NCBI GenBank assembly: GCA_036897525.1
Contig: JAYMTJ010000060.1
Span: forward strand, 1-60,679
Reading direction: 5' to 3'
DNA: 60,679 nucleotides
Source: Pelargonium x hortorum
Taxonomy: Eukaryota; Streptophyta; Magnoliopsida; Geraniales; Geraniaceae
Below the pieces are notes generated by a model that saw nothing but the letters and a program-made list of their open reading frames with translations, made no database searches and was not told the DNA's origin. A program made the translations under genes and the position numbers. Shown here one piece after another: positions 49,981 to 60,679 of the stretch (the first letter of the stretch is position 1; every line of letters starts with the position of its first letter).

Positions 49981-52900
49981 GTATGAAAGCAAGTTAAGAG
50001 TAAGCAGTAGATGGTTGTTAACTGGGCTGGAATAATAAGTAAGTCAGTCATAATTCGAATAGAGGCCGTTTCTAAACAAGTCAAGGAGTAGAATTTCTTT
50101 ATTAAGGGGTTTAAGTAATAGTGAGTTACTACTATTATATTAATAAAAGGATTTAGCTGCAAAGTCCTGGTATGAATAGAAAAGAGAGCTCTAAGTGCTT
50201 AATCCTGTTGGTTTTTCTCCACGTATACCGACCTGGTCAAGAGGTATCCGTTAATTCAAAAGAAAAAAGTCAAGGACTCCTCATTTTGAATTTTAAATTC
50301 AATACGGATCCTGCATCCTTTCAACGACAAAGTAAAGGGTATTCTAATAAATAAAATAGAGAGAATTTATACTACATATAACAGCCTTAATTCATAAAAA
50401 ACCCCCTCTCTCTACATACAAAAAGGTAAAGTACTCCCTAAACCCTTTGTCAAAAGCGTTTCTCGCTAAGTTAGGTACCCCGTAAATATTACTCTGCATA
50501 TAAAAGAACTACCGGGCTTTCTTTTAAAGTAGAAGCAAAGCACGATGTTTCCGGCAAAAAACCCGGTTGTCCGTTTCCCTAGAAGAAGAGGAGTTTTATG
50601 TTATTCTATGTAAGCACTAAATATAAAGCAGTAATATACAAAAGTTACGGGCGGTGTTTAAGCTTCCCTAATTTCCAATTTGAAAGAAAAAAAGTACATG
50701 AAGGGGCTCTTAGACTTAATTTGTAAATTTAGATCCGTGTCAGTCACGTATAGCTGTGGGAAAATCCATTGATTATAAAACTCTCTAGCCAAATACCTCG
50801 AACCTTCTTTTTAACTTAATTTAAACTTATAATTCGGGGCATAATTGAGAGAAATGCCATATGTAGGCCCCTCCCCCTATAAAAGGAGAATACTCGACCT
50901 AGGCTAGGATAGTTAAATACACGAGCTTCTAATTAACATAACAAGGGGTCTCCGAGACAAAGGAGCTGCTTCCTGTGTCGTCAAACTGAAAGTTCTATAC
51001 TATACCACCAAGGCTTCCTTGAGCAATCTTATCTTATAAAGTATTATCATAAGAAACTAGAAGTAAATATTTCAAAGATCCCCCTTTTGCCAAGAATCTA
51101 TAAACCGAGTATTTTGGATTCAAGTAGACTTAATAACCAGGACTTGACCACGCAATGTATTTTATTTGTTTTTTCTATACTACACTCACTTATTACAGGA
51201 GCTTCTAGAAAACTCAGTTATAACTCCAAATTCAGTTAACATTAGAAAGAGAGATATTCCTTATCCTTATATTGTCTATTAATTTCAAATATTTTTAGAG
51301 GAATGCGGTTATTTAGTAGAAATCTGTTCCTTGGAGAGGGTTTTCTATCGCGAGGTCCCTCACTTTTTTATAGTATTTTGAAAGCATAAATCACAATACC
51401 CGGACCTATAAAGTGGGGCTTTTCAATGTCAAAATAAGGTGAAAAAGGTGTAAGATTCTCCTAGAAGTGCACTGAAACTCTCTTTGAATTGCTCGTCTTG
51501 TACTTACAAAAGACTCTGCCGAATGCCTTTATCACTTGGAGAGTGCTTATATTCTTATATTAATTATATACATTCTGTACTCAATACTAAGGAGTTAATT
51601 AACGGTCACCATACTATTGTATTGTAGCCTTTATTACAGACCTAGAAAACAGCGGCTATCTGTCAATGAATTAATTTGACTTTATGTTCTCTTGTTTTGA
51701 TATTCTACCAGAGCTATACTTATCGTGTAATACTTGACCCACAGCACAGGTATTTTGTTATAGAGATTGCGCAAGGCCTTTGGAGCCGGCAAATTCAGGG
51801 TTATAAAGAAAGTTATGGGGCCAGGTGGCTGTTTTAGTTGTACAAAAAATTTATTACAGTATTTTAATTCTTCTTGTTTCTTTAAGCGGACACTCTTTAT
51901 TTAATTTATCCGGGATTTTTATAGAATTTCGATTTCTTTTTAGTTTAATCCGATTTGATTTGTTTCTTCTCTTTGTCACCGAATTCTCTAGAAAAACTCC
52001 AAATAGAGGTCTCCCTTTTTTGGTACAAAGGGACTTCTTACTGAGCTAGGATTAGGTACAATTGTTCGGATTACCAGGAAAAGCCCGGTAGGTAGACCCA
52101 TAGATTCCGAAAGAAATGCATGAGAGCTATCTAAAATAGATAATAATGAAATGAAAAGTGGTTTTAGTTTTTCTCAAGTCTCTAAAAGAAATTCCAGTTA
52201 GACAATCCTCAAGGATTTTCTTATTAGCCCCTTGTTTTACCGAATAAAATCTTACTTTTCCAAGTTATTATAACAAACAATTGCAGCAAAGCGAATTTAC
52301 TTAAAACTTAAAAAAATACGTCTCAGAATGACAATATCCCTATTCGAGAATATGAGTCTATAGAAAGCTGCAGGGTTGAGTTGAAACAAAAATCTTTTTT
52401 GAGGGAGTAACAGCTTCCTGGGTAAATTACTAAGCTTAATACAAAGGAGCTAACTTTATGCTTTATTTTTCCGTAGTCAGATCCCTTAATTTTACGTTCC
52501 ATGTTATTAGGAGAGATTCCTGTGAAAGGTAATATATTATATAGTTACTGCCAGGCCTGGGTATACTATACTAATAACAAACACTATTAGAACCCCACAA
52601 TTATAGTGTAAACTTAGTCGTTTATTCTGTTTTCTATAACTCTTTTTTCTATCTTACCCGGAAAGGGATATCTGTATCAATATCAATTAAAGGTCTGGGT
52701 TGGGGCTTCTTTATAACCCCGAGTTATACCAGAAAGATAGTAATTTAGTGTAACCAATGGGAATCCCGAGCAGGAGTCAGCAATGAAAATAGAGTTTCTG
52801 ATTGCCCTTCTTCTATTTCATTATGTAAGGTCCTGCTACTAAGCAAACAATGCTGCAAACTTTTATTATTACAAGTCAAGGTAGGTGATTCCTAAATATT

Positions 52901-55500
52901 CACAGGTTTTTGAAATGAAACTAGCATACCCTAGATTCGGTTTATAGATTGATTCATAGACTAGTACTATATCAAAGTATGGCTTTGGCGGGGAACCCTG
53001 ACTGAGTAGGAATATACACACGAAGAAGACCCATTTATTATTCACGTGAGCTGCTCTATTACATCTGGCTACAACTTCATTACCTATGCATCCAGATCTT
53101 ATAAGTCCCCACGATTATCCAAGATTTTAATTTACAAAAATTGATTCATTATTCTAACCACGGGCTTAACTTCAGACTACTTCTGCTTTTTATGATTGTC
53201 ACAGATCTAAGGTCTTAACAAAAAAAACCTTATTGTACGCCCCTTATTCGTGCGTTATAATGCACTTTAAAGCCACCTCATGTATGATTTTTTTCTACTT
53301 TTTACAAGGGTTCTGCCCTCATGGAGGGGGTATAATACGTAAACAAGCATGAATACTATAGAAAATCTCATTTAGATACCGGGTTCTACAAAGGGATGAT
53401 AATTCAGTAAAAGTAGCTGCACGCCGTAGATATTTCCCAGATGGATTAATATACTTCAAGAAATACCACCTAATTACACACGTTCATACACTGTTCCTTG
53501 TTAAATGGAATTCCTTTTGGCCTTGTTTAATATTACACTCAGAATCACATTATAAGTAAGTTTGAAACTCAAGTTTAACATTTTAAAATAACAGCCTTTT
53601 TTAAGTTTCTTTTATTCTCGCACTTAAACTTAAAAGAATAAGGCTCTCTCGAAGTACTGCAGCTCAGGATTCATTCCTTTAGGTCTAGTCTCTTAAGGGC
53701 CTCCTGACTAAGATCTCTAAAAGCAACTAGAAAACTTTCATTATGTGAACCAACCAATAACCCCTCGTTTATAAGTACTCGCACAAACCCTTGTAAATTT
53801 ACAAAGGAGATTAACATTTAAACTTACATATCCAAAAGAATTTATCTTTCTTGTACTCTGTATCGAACACTATCTGATTACTAGATTTAAGGCAGTCTAC
53901 AAAATAAAATAGATCCATTCAGGATTCTAGACCGGGATTAATATTATATATCCCTCTTACAGCAGCAGATACTTGATACCAATAGAGAATCACTTAGCTA
54001 AGATCCCAGCTATTATACTCTAACCGACTCCTCATATAGGGAATTTGTTGTAACCCCAGAAGCGCCGGATTTTGACTCAGGCTCGATTAATTCTTTCAGT
54101 TCTTTTATACCCAAACGCTAGACTAGAAATGGCAATATTAGGGCTTTGTAACTCCTGTGGTCATCTGTTTTCATAAATATAATGGGGAGCACCCTCAATT
54201 ATTACTCCTCTATCTTTTCTAAAAAAGCTAATCCGGATACTCCTTGATACCTATATCAATAGATCTGGTACTACTATCTCTTCTTTGATTTGATCTTCAC
54301 CCAAGCCCAGGTATTTTTTAAGGAAGCTACAACTAAAAGCTAAAGCAAAACCCTTTGAATTTTTACAGATTGAAGCAATACAGTGTTAAGAAGTACCCTT
54401 AATAAATAGGATAAGTCGAGACCTAACAAGTACAGAACAATTTGGATAACAAAATGATATACTAAAAACAGAGGAAAAAGAACAAAACGTAGAATCATGA
54501 CGGTATCTAAAAATGCGTTATAAAGCACGAGAAAGGCCTTAGAATTTCTTAGGCACAACCGAAGAAGCCCTCTCTATAATACGTAAAAAAAGACTCGATA
54601 GAATGCTTAAAATTTCATTTATACTTTGGTTTTTTCGAGATATGTTTTTATTGTCTAGAAAGCTGGATACAGAGCGTATCCCCGAACTAAAACTCAATTG
54701 TCCTGTCAATGCAATAAAAAAGCCCTTGGGGCAATATTCAGGATATATACATTTAACAAGATTCTGATAGTTTAATATCTATTCTAAAATACCGAACCTA
54801 AAAAAGTCAAGATTTCTCCTCGATTTTTTTCTTTAATTTATTTTCGCGTGAAAGTTCCTATATAGATTGTGCGGGACTCCGTAGGTTAAATAGTTATGTT
54901 TCATTATGCCTTGGCTGGCTAAAGAGGGGGTTTTAAGGCAACTTTGATCCCTTAATTATTTAATTAATAAAAGAAAGAGTAGGTTTTTTTTATTTTTATT
55001 AGTAGTCCTATTTTGCTACGCCTAAGATATCCTACGATATTCTATACTTCCAGCTATAGCTTTCTCAGAATTCTGTAGCATATGAACCTTACCTCAACCG
55101 ATTAGTTTTATATACCCATTATGTGTGTATTCCCAAGGAACTTATAGCTCTTAATTTTAGGCTCTTCCTATCTAATTTGATTTTTTTAATCAAAAAACTA
55201 TTTCCTATCAGAAGAGACTCTAGTTCTTTAAAAGACACACTGTCATTAAATTAAAGGAAAAAAGTCTGTACACAATACGGGGCTCGCTATTTAATATCAT
55301 AAATAAAGAATCACTTTCTTCGATCACAGGGCAAGAGAGTTTTGAATACCAAAATTGCAGTGCCAAGGTCAATTTTATACATAGTTATATAAGATCAATG
55401 GACCTCATCAATACAGAGGATTCTAAGCTTAGTAACCTACCACTTCAATAAGACTCAATATCTTATCTTATATGGATTCTCTGGCTGGATTGGATAGTAC
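49981..55500. other. AT-rich gene desert
   Basis: No gene, RNA or sizeable repeat found. Frames of 60-74 codons (50172-50354, 51825-52049, 54340-54558) fit chance. Confidence 0.5.
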
Positions 55501-55539
55501 AAATTGAAGTCTAATAGATACACTAGATTTTAATACTAT

Positions 55540-55655
55540 TGGTAGAGCAAGTATGAGCTTGACCGTGATGTATGGGTTCAAGTCCAGTTGACAGAGGAGA
55601 ATTAGGAAGGCTTGGATTAGAGAATACGGTACTGACATATTTCTCATTCTTGAAA
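55540..55655 (+). mobile_element. Possible LINE (non-LTR retrotransposon) endonuclease fragment
   Basis: One plus-strand frame reads SMSLTVMYGFKSS, a TGA, then QRRIRKAWIREYGTDIFLI directly followed by LETKN and a TAG. The order resembles the start of the APE-type endonuclease of plant LINEs: a WN-RGL-like segment, a basic helix (RR..R..I), then PDI..L.ETK with the catalytic Glu. Only about 40 residues can be followed. No reverse transcriptase motif or poly(A) tail was found nearby. Nuclear LINE scraps are common in plant mitochondrial DNA. The same bases also mimic a tRNA (GGTAGAGC, then GGGTTCAAGTCC with the right spacing), so a decayed tRNA is the alternative. Confidence 0.33.
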
Positions 55656-55659
55656 CCAA

Positions 55660-57640
55660 GAATTAGTCTTTATATGTGTTCTTGTTTCTTACTATGGAGG
55701 ATTCTTGCCTTTTCCTTTACCTAATCCGGATCCAAGCTACACTTGCCTTTAACTACTCCTTTTCTTGACCTTTACCATTTCGCTCACAGGACCTTTAACA
55801 AAAAAGGAGGAAAGGGTGACAGCCTTTTACTTAGGTGATTCCTCTCTGAGTTTACACTTTGTTTTGGATTCTATAGGATCCAGAAGGCTTCTTCATCCAA
55901 CTCGAATAAGTAGACATAAAATTAAGACTTTTAAAGCCACCGGGGTATTCCAAAATTTCACAAGTTGAAGGTATTCCCTGATTATACCGGGTAATACTAA
56001 AAACCTGTAGTTAATCTAGCGAGCGGCCCGTGTCCTTTTTTCTCGAACTATCGGAATTCAAAGAGTAAGAAATGCCTCTGAAACGTTTTATCAACACTCA
56101 TTTAGATTCTAAAAAAGTCACTCACATTGTCTTCGAGATAATACAAGAGTTTGTAAATTGAATTTATAGTAACTTTACGACTGGAACCTGGTGCCGTCTA
56201 TATTGTATTGTTGGGTCCGCGCTTCTAACCATCCGCTTTATAAGATGCTCTTGTTTATCTATTTTTTGAATTGTTAGCTTAGGAGAATACTTCAACAAAT
56301 CTCAAAGCATTTTTTATACCTTGCAAAAAAAACCCCGGGTTTAACGTAAAAGGAATTCCCTAAAAAGGGACATAACAGGGAATAGAAGGTTTTTTTTGAC
56401 AGACATATCGGGGTGGGTTACCTTTATTATTAAGAATTCCCCCCCGACATAAGGAGTTAGTTCCTTGGGGCTGTTTTAGATTATGCATTTCATGCCTTAT
56501 TCTCTATTTTGTACTCTTAATGGGTTAAACATTTCCCCAGTCCCAAAGAAAAAAGAAAGTGTAACTCACTAAATTCCCAGATTTCTTGATGGCGAGAATC
56601 TCTTCGATAGAAAAGCACAGTAATTTCTGTAAGTCCACATAGTAATTCTCTGTTGTGCATAGCCAAAAAGTCTATTCCTGCTGAATAACTAACTGAATAA
56701 GTATCTTGTAAATAGCTCCTAAAATGAAAGAAAGGCCAAGAGTTCCCTCTCCTTGAAATAAGACTCTTGATAGATATAGATTTCTTCATTGTATACTTAT
56801 TCATAATACCCAGCTACTACCAGGACCTTTTCCTAGCTAGACCTTTCTGTAACCTTGTTTTCTTAGTCTTGATAGCGGATATCCTAACAGTCTTAGGAGT
56901 CTTCTTTTCTTCTGGGCCTTACATACTTTGCTTATGATCCTTTATGGACTCTCTGCTTTGTAATATTTGCATACCTAGGAAACTTGTATTAACCTTAAAC
57001 AGGTCCAAAGAAACCCACTTTACTTTAGAGATTGGAAACCCTAGAAATCCTGCCTAAGGAATTGAATTAAGGAAACCGAGAATACTGAATAGAGTGATTC
57101 TTTGTGTTGAGAATTCTTGTCTTTGGAACCTAGGTAACACTGTTGAATGGACTTCTCCGTTGGTAGCTCTGTTTTGTTGTAGTAAGGAAGTCAAGAAACT
57201 GATTGACATAGCTGCTAAATAAAGGACTATCTAAGGTAGGTATCCTCCTTAGCGCTAAGTACAAAAGGCAAGAGGGGATATACCTTAGGACAAAACACCT
57301 ATCTAATAAAAAGAATAATTAAATAGAATAATAAATACTATATTAACTAACTATCTATAAACTACAATTACTAAATACTTTTCCATTACATTAAGGGATT
57401 TTTTATTTGTACAGGGGTAACTTTTAAGTTTCAAGTAAGAGATATACCTGATTTTGTGCTATTTTAAAGAAGTGAAGTCAAATGCGTAAAGGTTTATTTA
57501 TTTCTTTTAGAAGAGTTAAAGTTGTAGTGTATGCTTTCAAGAAGTCATGCAGTGTTATGGAAAGTCAATCCGTTTTTGGGGTATGTAAGTATCTCTCTAA
57601 TTACTTTCTCTATCTCTCACTCTCCTATTATTAAAGAAAG
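55660..57640. other. Intergenic island, no assigned gene
   Basis: Composition is near normal. A 95-codon minus-strand frame (56517-56804) contains SYSAGIDFLAMHNRELLCGL and YRRDSRHQEIWEFSELH. I do not recognise it; its length is at the upper edge of chance for the window. No RNA gene found. Confidence 0.45.
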
Positions 57641-57674
57641 CTCTTGGGGCTCATAAGAAAAAAGTCTATCCCCT

Positions 57675-57735
57675 TTGCTTTGAGTCTAGCTCAAAAGACT
57701 AAGAAAGCTGGGACCAATCAAGAAGGTAGGTATGA
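57675..57735 (+). repeat. Ser/Lys-rich repeat family, member 5
   Basis: Reads FESSSKD, a stop, then ESWDQSRR. The word agctcaaaagact (57688-57700) is shared, with one variable base, with 33979 and with 36410 (inverted). Confidence 0.4.
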
Positions 57736-58018
57736 AAGTAAGTTTAGTTTCCAGGTTTTCTGGTAGTTAGGGCCTATAAAATGAGTCTAGGTCAAGTTGA
57801 AGTATCAGGTTTCTGGTCTTCATAGTGTAAGGTTTACTGGATTCCTAATGACTCAACCTCGTAAACAAAGGATGTTTACTCAGTAAAATGGATGTACTCA
57901 ATACTTTCCTAGGATTATACCCTCCTTAACGATAAGAACAAAGAGGAAGGGGAAATTCTCCTTACTTAACATTAACAATAAAACTAGGATTACTAGAATA
58001 CAAATAACTACCTTAAGA

Positions 58019-58090
58019 GGTATCCATCCGAACTGCAGATAAAAAAACTCTGATAATAACTTTAGTACTATTCTTTGTATCCTTTGATTT
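58019..58090 (+). repeat. Diverged dispersed repeat, copy related to 21131-21193
   Basis: Reads ggtatccatccgaactgcag, then ataaaa, then taactttagtacta-ttct, collinear with 21131-21193 with two small insertions. Confidence 0.6.
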
Positions 58091-59640
58091 CAGTTGGGTC
58101 TATTTCAAGAAATCGTGAATAAGAAGTTGGTGTTATTAATGTAAGCTTAACCGTACTAAAACTATAAGGTATTAGGGAAGAGCTAAAGAACCAGGGCAAA
58201 AGCCATCAATTTCCAAGTAATGAAACTAGAATTCCTGTAATTCATTCAATAACTTTTATAGCTTAATCAGTGCCTCGGGTCAAGAAAAGATAGTGTATTT
58301 TCATGAAAAAAGGTGTTAAAGGTTTTATACTATATAGACTCAAGTACAAATAAATTCCTAATCTTCTCTTTGTTTGTAAGGAGTAGCTCTTGGCTTCTGG
58401 GCTTTGTCTTGAGGAGAAGTACTATCTAGTCGATGGCATTTTCCAGGGTAGTTCATTAAAGAAGAGTATGACTCGGTATTCCTTATCAAAGCTAAAATTG
58501 TATAGAGAATTCAATTGAAATTATATAATATTGGGCAAGCTACAAAGGAAACAAGGCGAACAATATAACATAACAAAGGGATTTAATAGGGGCTCCTTTT
58601 CCGGTAGTTTGTATTCACAAAAAAAAACTGTAGTAGGCCCGATAGAGAGAGTGTAATAGACAAAAAAAGTCTTCTTGAGTCTTAATGTAATTCATAGCAG
58701 CTCTTACCTTGCGAATTGAACTCTTTTAGTAAATACTTGGCTTTACAAGGAATGTAGAAATTAACTTTTTGCTCTTCTTTAAACATTATACAACTTAACC
58801 GAACAAAAAAAAGTATAAGAAAAGTGGGATGCCTCAAAATACAAAAGTTAAAGGATTGACTTTGCAGGAAATCAATATACTCCTTTTAGTTCAAACTTGT
58901 AAGGGTCCCCATAATTCCTAAATAAGAGGCATTTCCTTTTCTGAGCTGAGGTGCCTAACCTAATAAAAAAGGTGCGTCGGCTTTTATTTTAACCAACCTG
59001 ATATTTTATTTTATAGACAAAGCGACTTCCATTAATCTTGAATAGAATACAAAAGGCGTATTCCACAGTCCATGAGAGGGTTTTCCTTTATTTCGTTTAC
59101 CTTGTGTTACCCAAGATGTACCTAACCAGGTAAGTTAACGAAGAGTACACACTGGACTCCTGTAGAAAGAAAGCCCTATACTATATAGGATACGAGTCTA
59201 TTTATTCTTAGAAGACCTTGGAAAGCCTTGGAAGTTCGCAAGATCAGCAAGCACCTTTAAACAAAAAAAACACTGAATGCAATTAGAGTTCGTTCAGGCA
59301 GATACTAATTTTGAAGCCCCGCTTCACAAAGGAAAACCCTCCTTATAAAAGAAAGTCAAATTCTTCCTTTATTTTATAAGGAAATCCTAGATTAAAGGTT
59401 TAAGTTACCTCATTTCTGGATCATCCAAGTACTAATGGGATTGCGTGGGAATACAGAAGAATTACCTTCAAAGAATCCTTTATAGGGTATCTGGACGTAG
59501 TACACTGTCTTTTTATCTTCAATTTCAATTAAATACGATAGATAATTGCTCTATTCAACTCCCCAGGCGGCCAGGTATCCTGTATTCTGAGCACTAACAT
59601 ATAAAATAGACAAGTTTTGGTAACATTTGTAGAAAGAAGT
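58091..59640. other. Intergenic, no gene
   Basis: No gene found. A 43-codon plus-strand stretch at about 58387-58518 (LCLEEKYYLVDGIFQGSS) is open between stops but unrecognised and within chance. Confidence 0.5.
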
Positions 59641-59790
59641 CCTACAATTAGGTATAACTCTCAAGATCAATAATCAATAATAGAAGTTAAGGCATGAAGA
59701 ACAAGTCCTAAGAGTTAAGGTACAGATTTTCAAATTCTTATTCTAGCTCTGAGCAAAGATATTTTCAATTCAGTTGTGAAAGCTGCCTAA
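59640..59790 (+). repeat. Ser/Lys-rich repeat family, member 6
   Basis: The part 59719-59782 is a diverged copy of 45953-46033: ggtacagatt, ttctagctctgag, gagcaaag, ttcaatt and gttgtgaaagc occur in order. In one frame it reads SSEQRYFQFSCES, against SEQSYFNSKSCES in the other copy, so the reading frame is largely kept across substitutions and a small gap. Confidence 0.5.
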
Positions 59791-60600
59791 TAAAATAAAG
59801 TGGTTATGGAGAAGTCCTCTAATTAATAAAACAAAGACACCAAGATATTAAGCAAGTGAAGAAACTACGATATCTGGACTCCAAAAAAAAAAGTTAAGGA
59901 ATCGTGATAGGCAAACCTTGGCATGACACTGAAATTTAGTATATAGTTAACACCAAGAAAATCATTTAAATAGTGAGCATCTAATTCAAAGCAAGTAGTA
60001 CCCAAAGTATCCAGGATTTCCCTGTTCTCAATAAATAAAATAATAAGCAAAACTAAAGAATTCTAGTTTCAAAATAACTTTATAGAGTATCTCATAGCAA
60101 AGGTTCAAACAAGGTTCTGGTTACTTTATTTAATCTAGGGCGTAGCCGCGACTGGGTAAAAGGGGGGATGTTGCCGGCTTACATTTTATGGGCCTTGGTG
60201 ACAGTATTTGAACTATACTATAGAGTTAATAGAGTCAAAGATGGAGCAACTTATAAAGTTCTAAGATTTAGGTGAGGGTTCCCTGAAGTAAACTTTACTA
60301 TGTTACTCTAACGTCTTATGAGAGAATCTTTCCATATACTTCTTTTTTTGCCGAACTCTAAAAATTCTTTTTATCCCGAGAATTTGAATTCCTTGCCTTG
60401 GTAGACTCCTATCAAAGTAGAAGAAAGTCATATTAAAACCCTTCCGGCTCTATTGTCTGTTTGTGTATTATTAACCAAACCTTGTTAATTTATACAGTTA
60501 TTTTTCGTGAAGATAGTGTTTCCTGTCAAAAGTGGGTTGAGGGACCATGGGATTTCCTGTTACAAGGAGGTTCGAGTTATTGCAGCAAGCTTATCTGTGA
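59791..60600. other. AT-rich intergenic, no gene
   Basis: Only a T-arm-like aaaggttcaaac at about 60098 is notable. It resembles the end of the trnQ-like relic but has no body. A 61-codon minus-strand frame (59865-60050) fits chance. Confidence 0.45.
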
Positions 60601-60614
60601 CGTAAAAATGTAAG

Positions 60615-60679
60615 TATGCGATTTGGTAGTTAGCCTTTGCGCGTCTGCGGATACACTTCCAAAAGACCCAGGTTCAAAT
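60615..60679 (+). other. tRNA- or SINE-like sequence cut by the right edge
   Basis: The last bases, gacccaggttcaaat, are a good start of a T arm or RNA polymerase III B box. About 45 nt upstream lies ttggtagttagcc, D-loop- or A-box-like. The spacing is longer than in an ordinary tRNA and no clear anticodon stem forms, so a tRNA-derived SINE or a decayed tRNA with extra bases are both possible. The window ends before it can be judged. Confidence 0.25.

Noticed and set aside
56517-56804. 95-codon minus-strand frame with SYSAGIDFLAMHNRELLCGL
   Set aside because: Compared from memory with mitochondrial rps, rpl, sdh, nad and ccm proteins without a match; one or two frames of this length are expected by chance. 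Kept only as a note in the region entry.
60061-60120. gcaaaggttcaaac as a second trnQ relic
   Set aside because: Only about 14 bases match, with no D or anticodon region upstream.

Overview
This window reads as mitochondrial DNA of a seed plant, most likely an angiosperm. The only unmistakable gene is the 5' half of atp1 (ATP synthase F1 alpha subunit), which enters from the left edge on the minus strand. Its protein is clearly of the seed-plant mitochondrial type: the segment around [19 protein letters not shown] and the P-loop GDRQTGKT are intact. It nevertheless carries more replacements than the slowly evolving atp1 of most angiosperms, so a fast-evolving mitochondrial lineage is plausible. 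I could not name the species.

Directly upstream of atp1 and in the same orientation lies a 145-codon reading frame (825-1262). It has one probable membrane span followed by a long charged coiled coil. It is the only unnamed frame too long to expect by chance at this base composition. Behind it are two tRNA-like remnants and a promoter-like motif, so 1-1570 looks like a small transcription unit: promoter-like site, tRNA-like elements, orf145, atp1.

The remaining ~59 kb is a gene desert. It is AT-rich (about one third G+C in the lines I counted by hand, lower than usual for angiosperm mitochondrial DNA) and stop-rich in all frames. AT-rich stretches alternate with islands of more ordinary composition (about 1.6-2.7, 5.7-8.5, 9.4-9.9, 33-36.5, 38.5-40, 45.8-46.1, 49.5-50 and 55.3-60 kb). 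The islands hold what structure there is: decayed tRNA-like sequences (best: a trnQ-like pseudogene at 24.9 kb), a possible group II intron domain V remnant (42.84 kb), a possible LINE endonuclease scrap (55.6 kb), a frameshifted hydrophilic coding relic (9.4-9.8 kb), several diverged dispersed repeat pairs, and a dispersed family that reads as Ser/Lys/Tyr-rich peptide in broken frames.

The desert is also unusually rich in short GC palindromes that switch from purine to pyrimidine, such as aggggcccct. No rRNA gene, intact tRNA, CRISPR array, transposase or other named protein gene was found. Nothing here amounts to a new working system. The best candidates for novelty are the orf145-atp1 pair and the dispersed Ser/Lys-rich repeat family.
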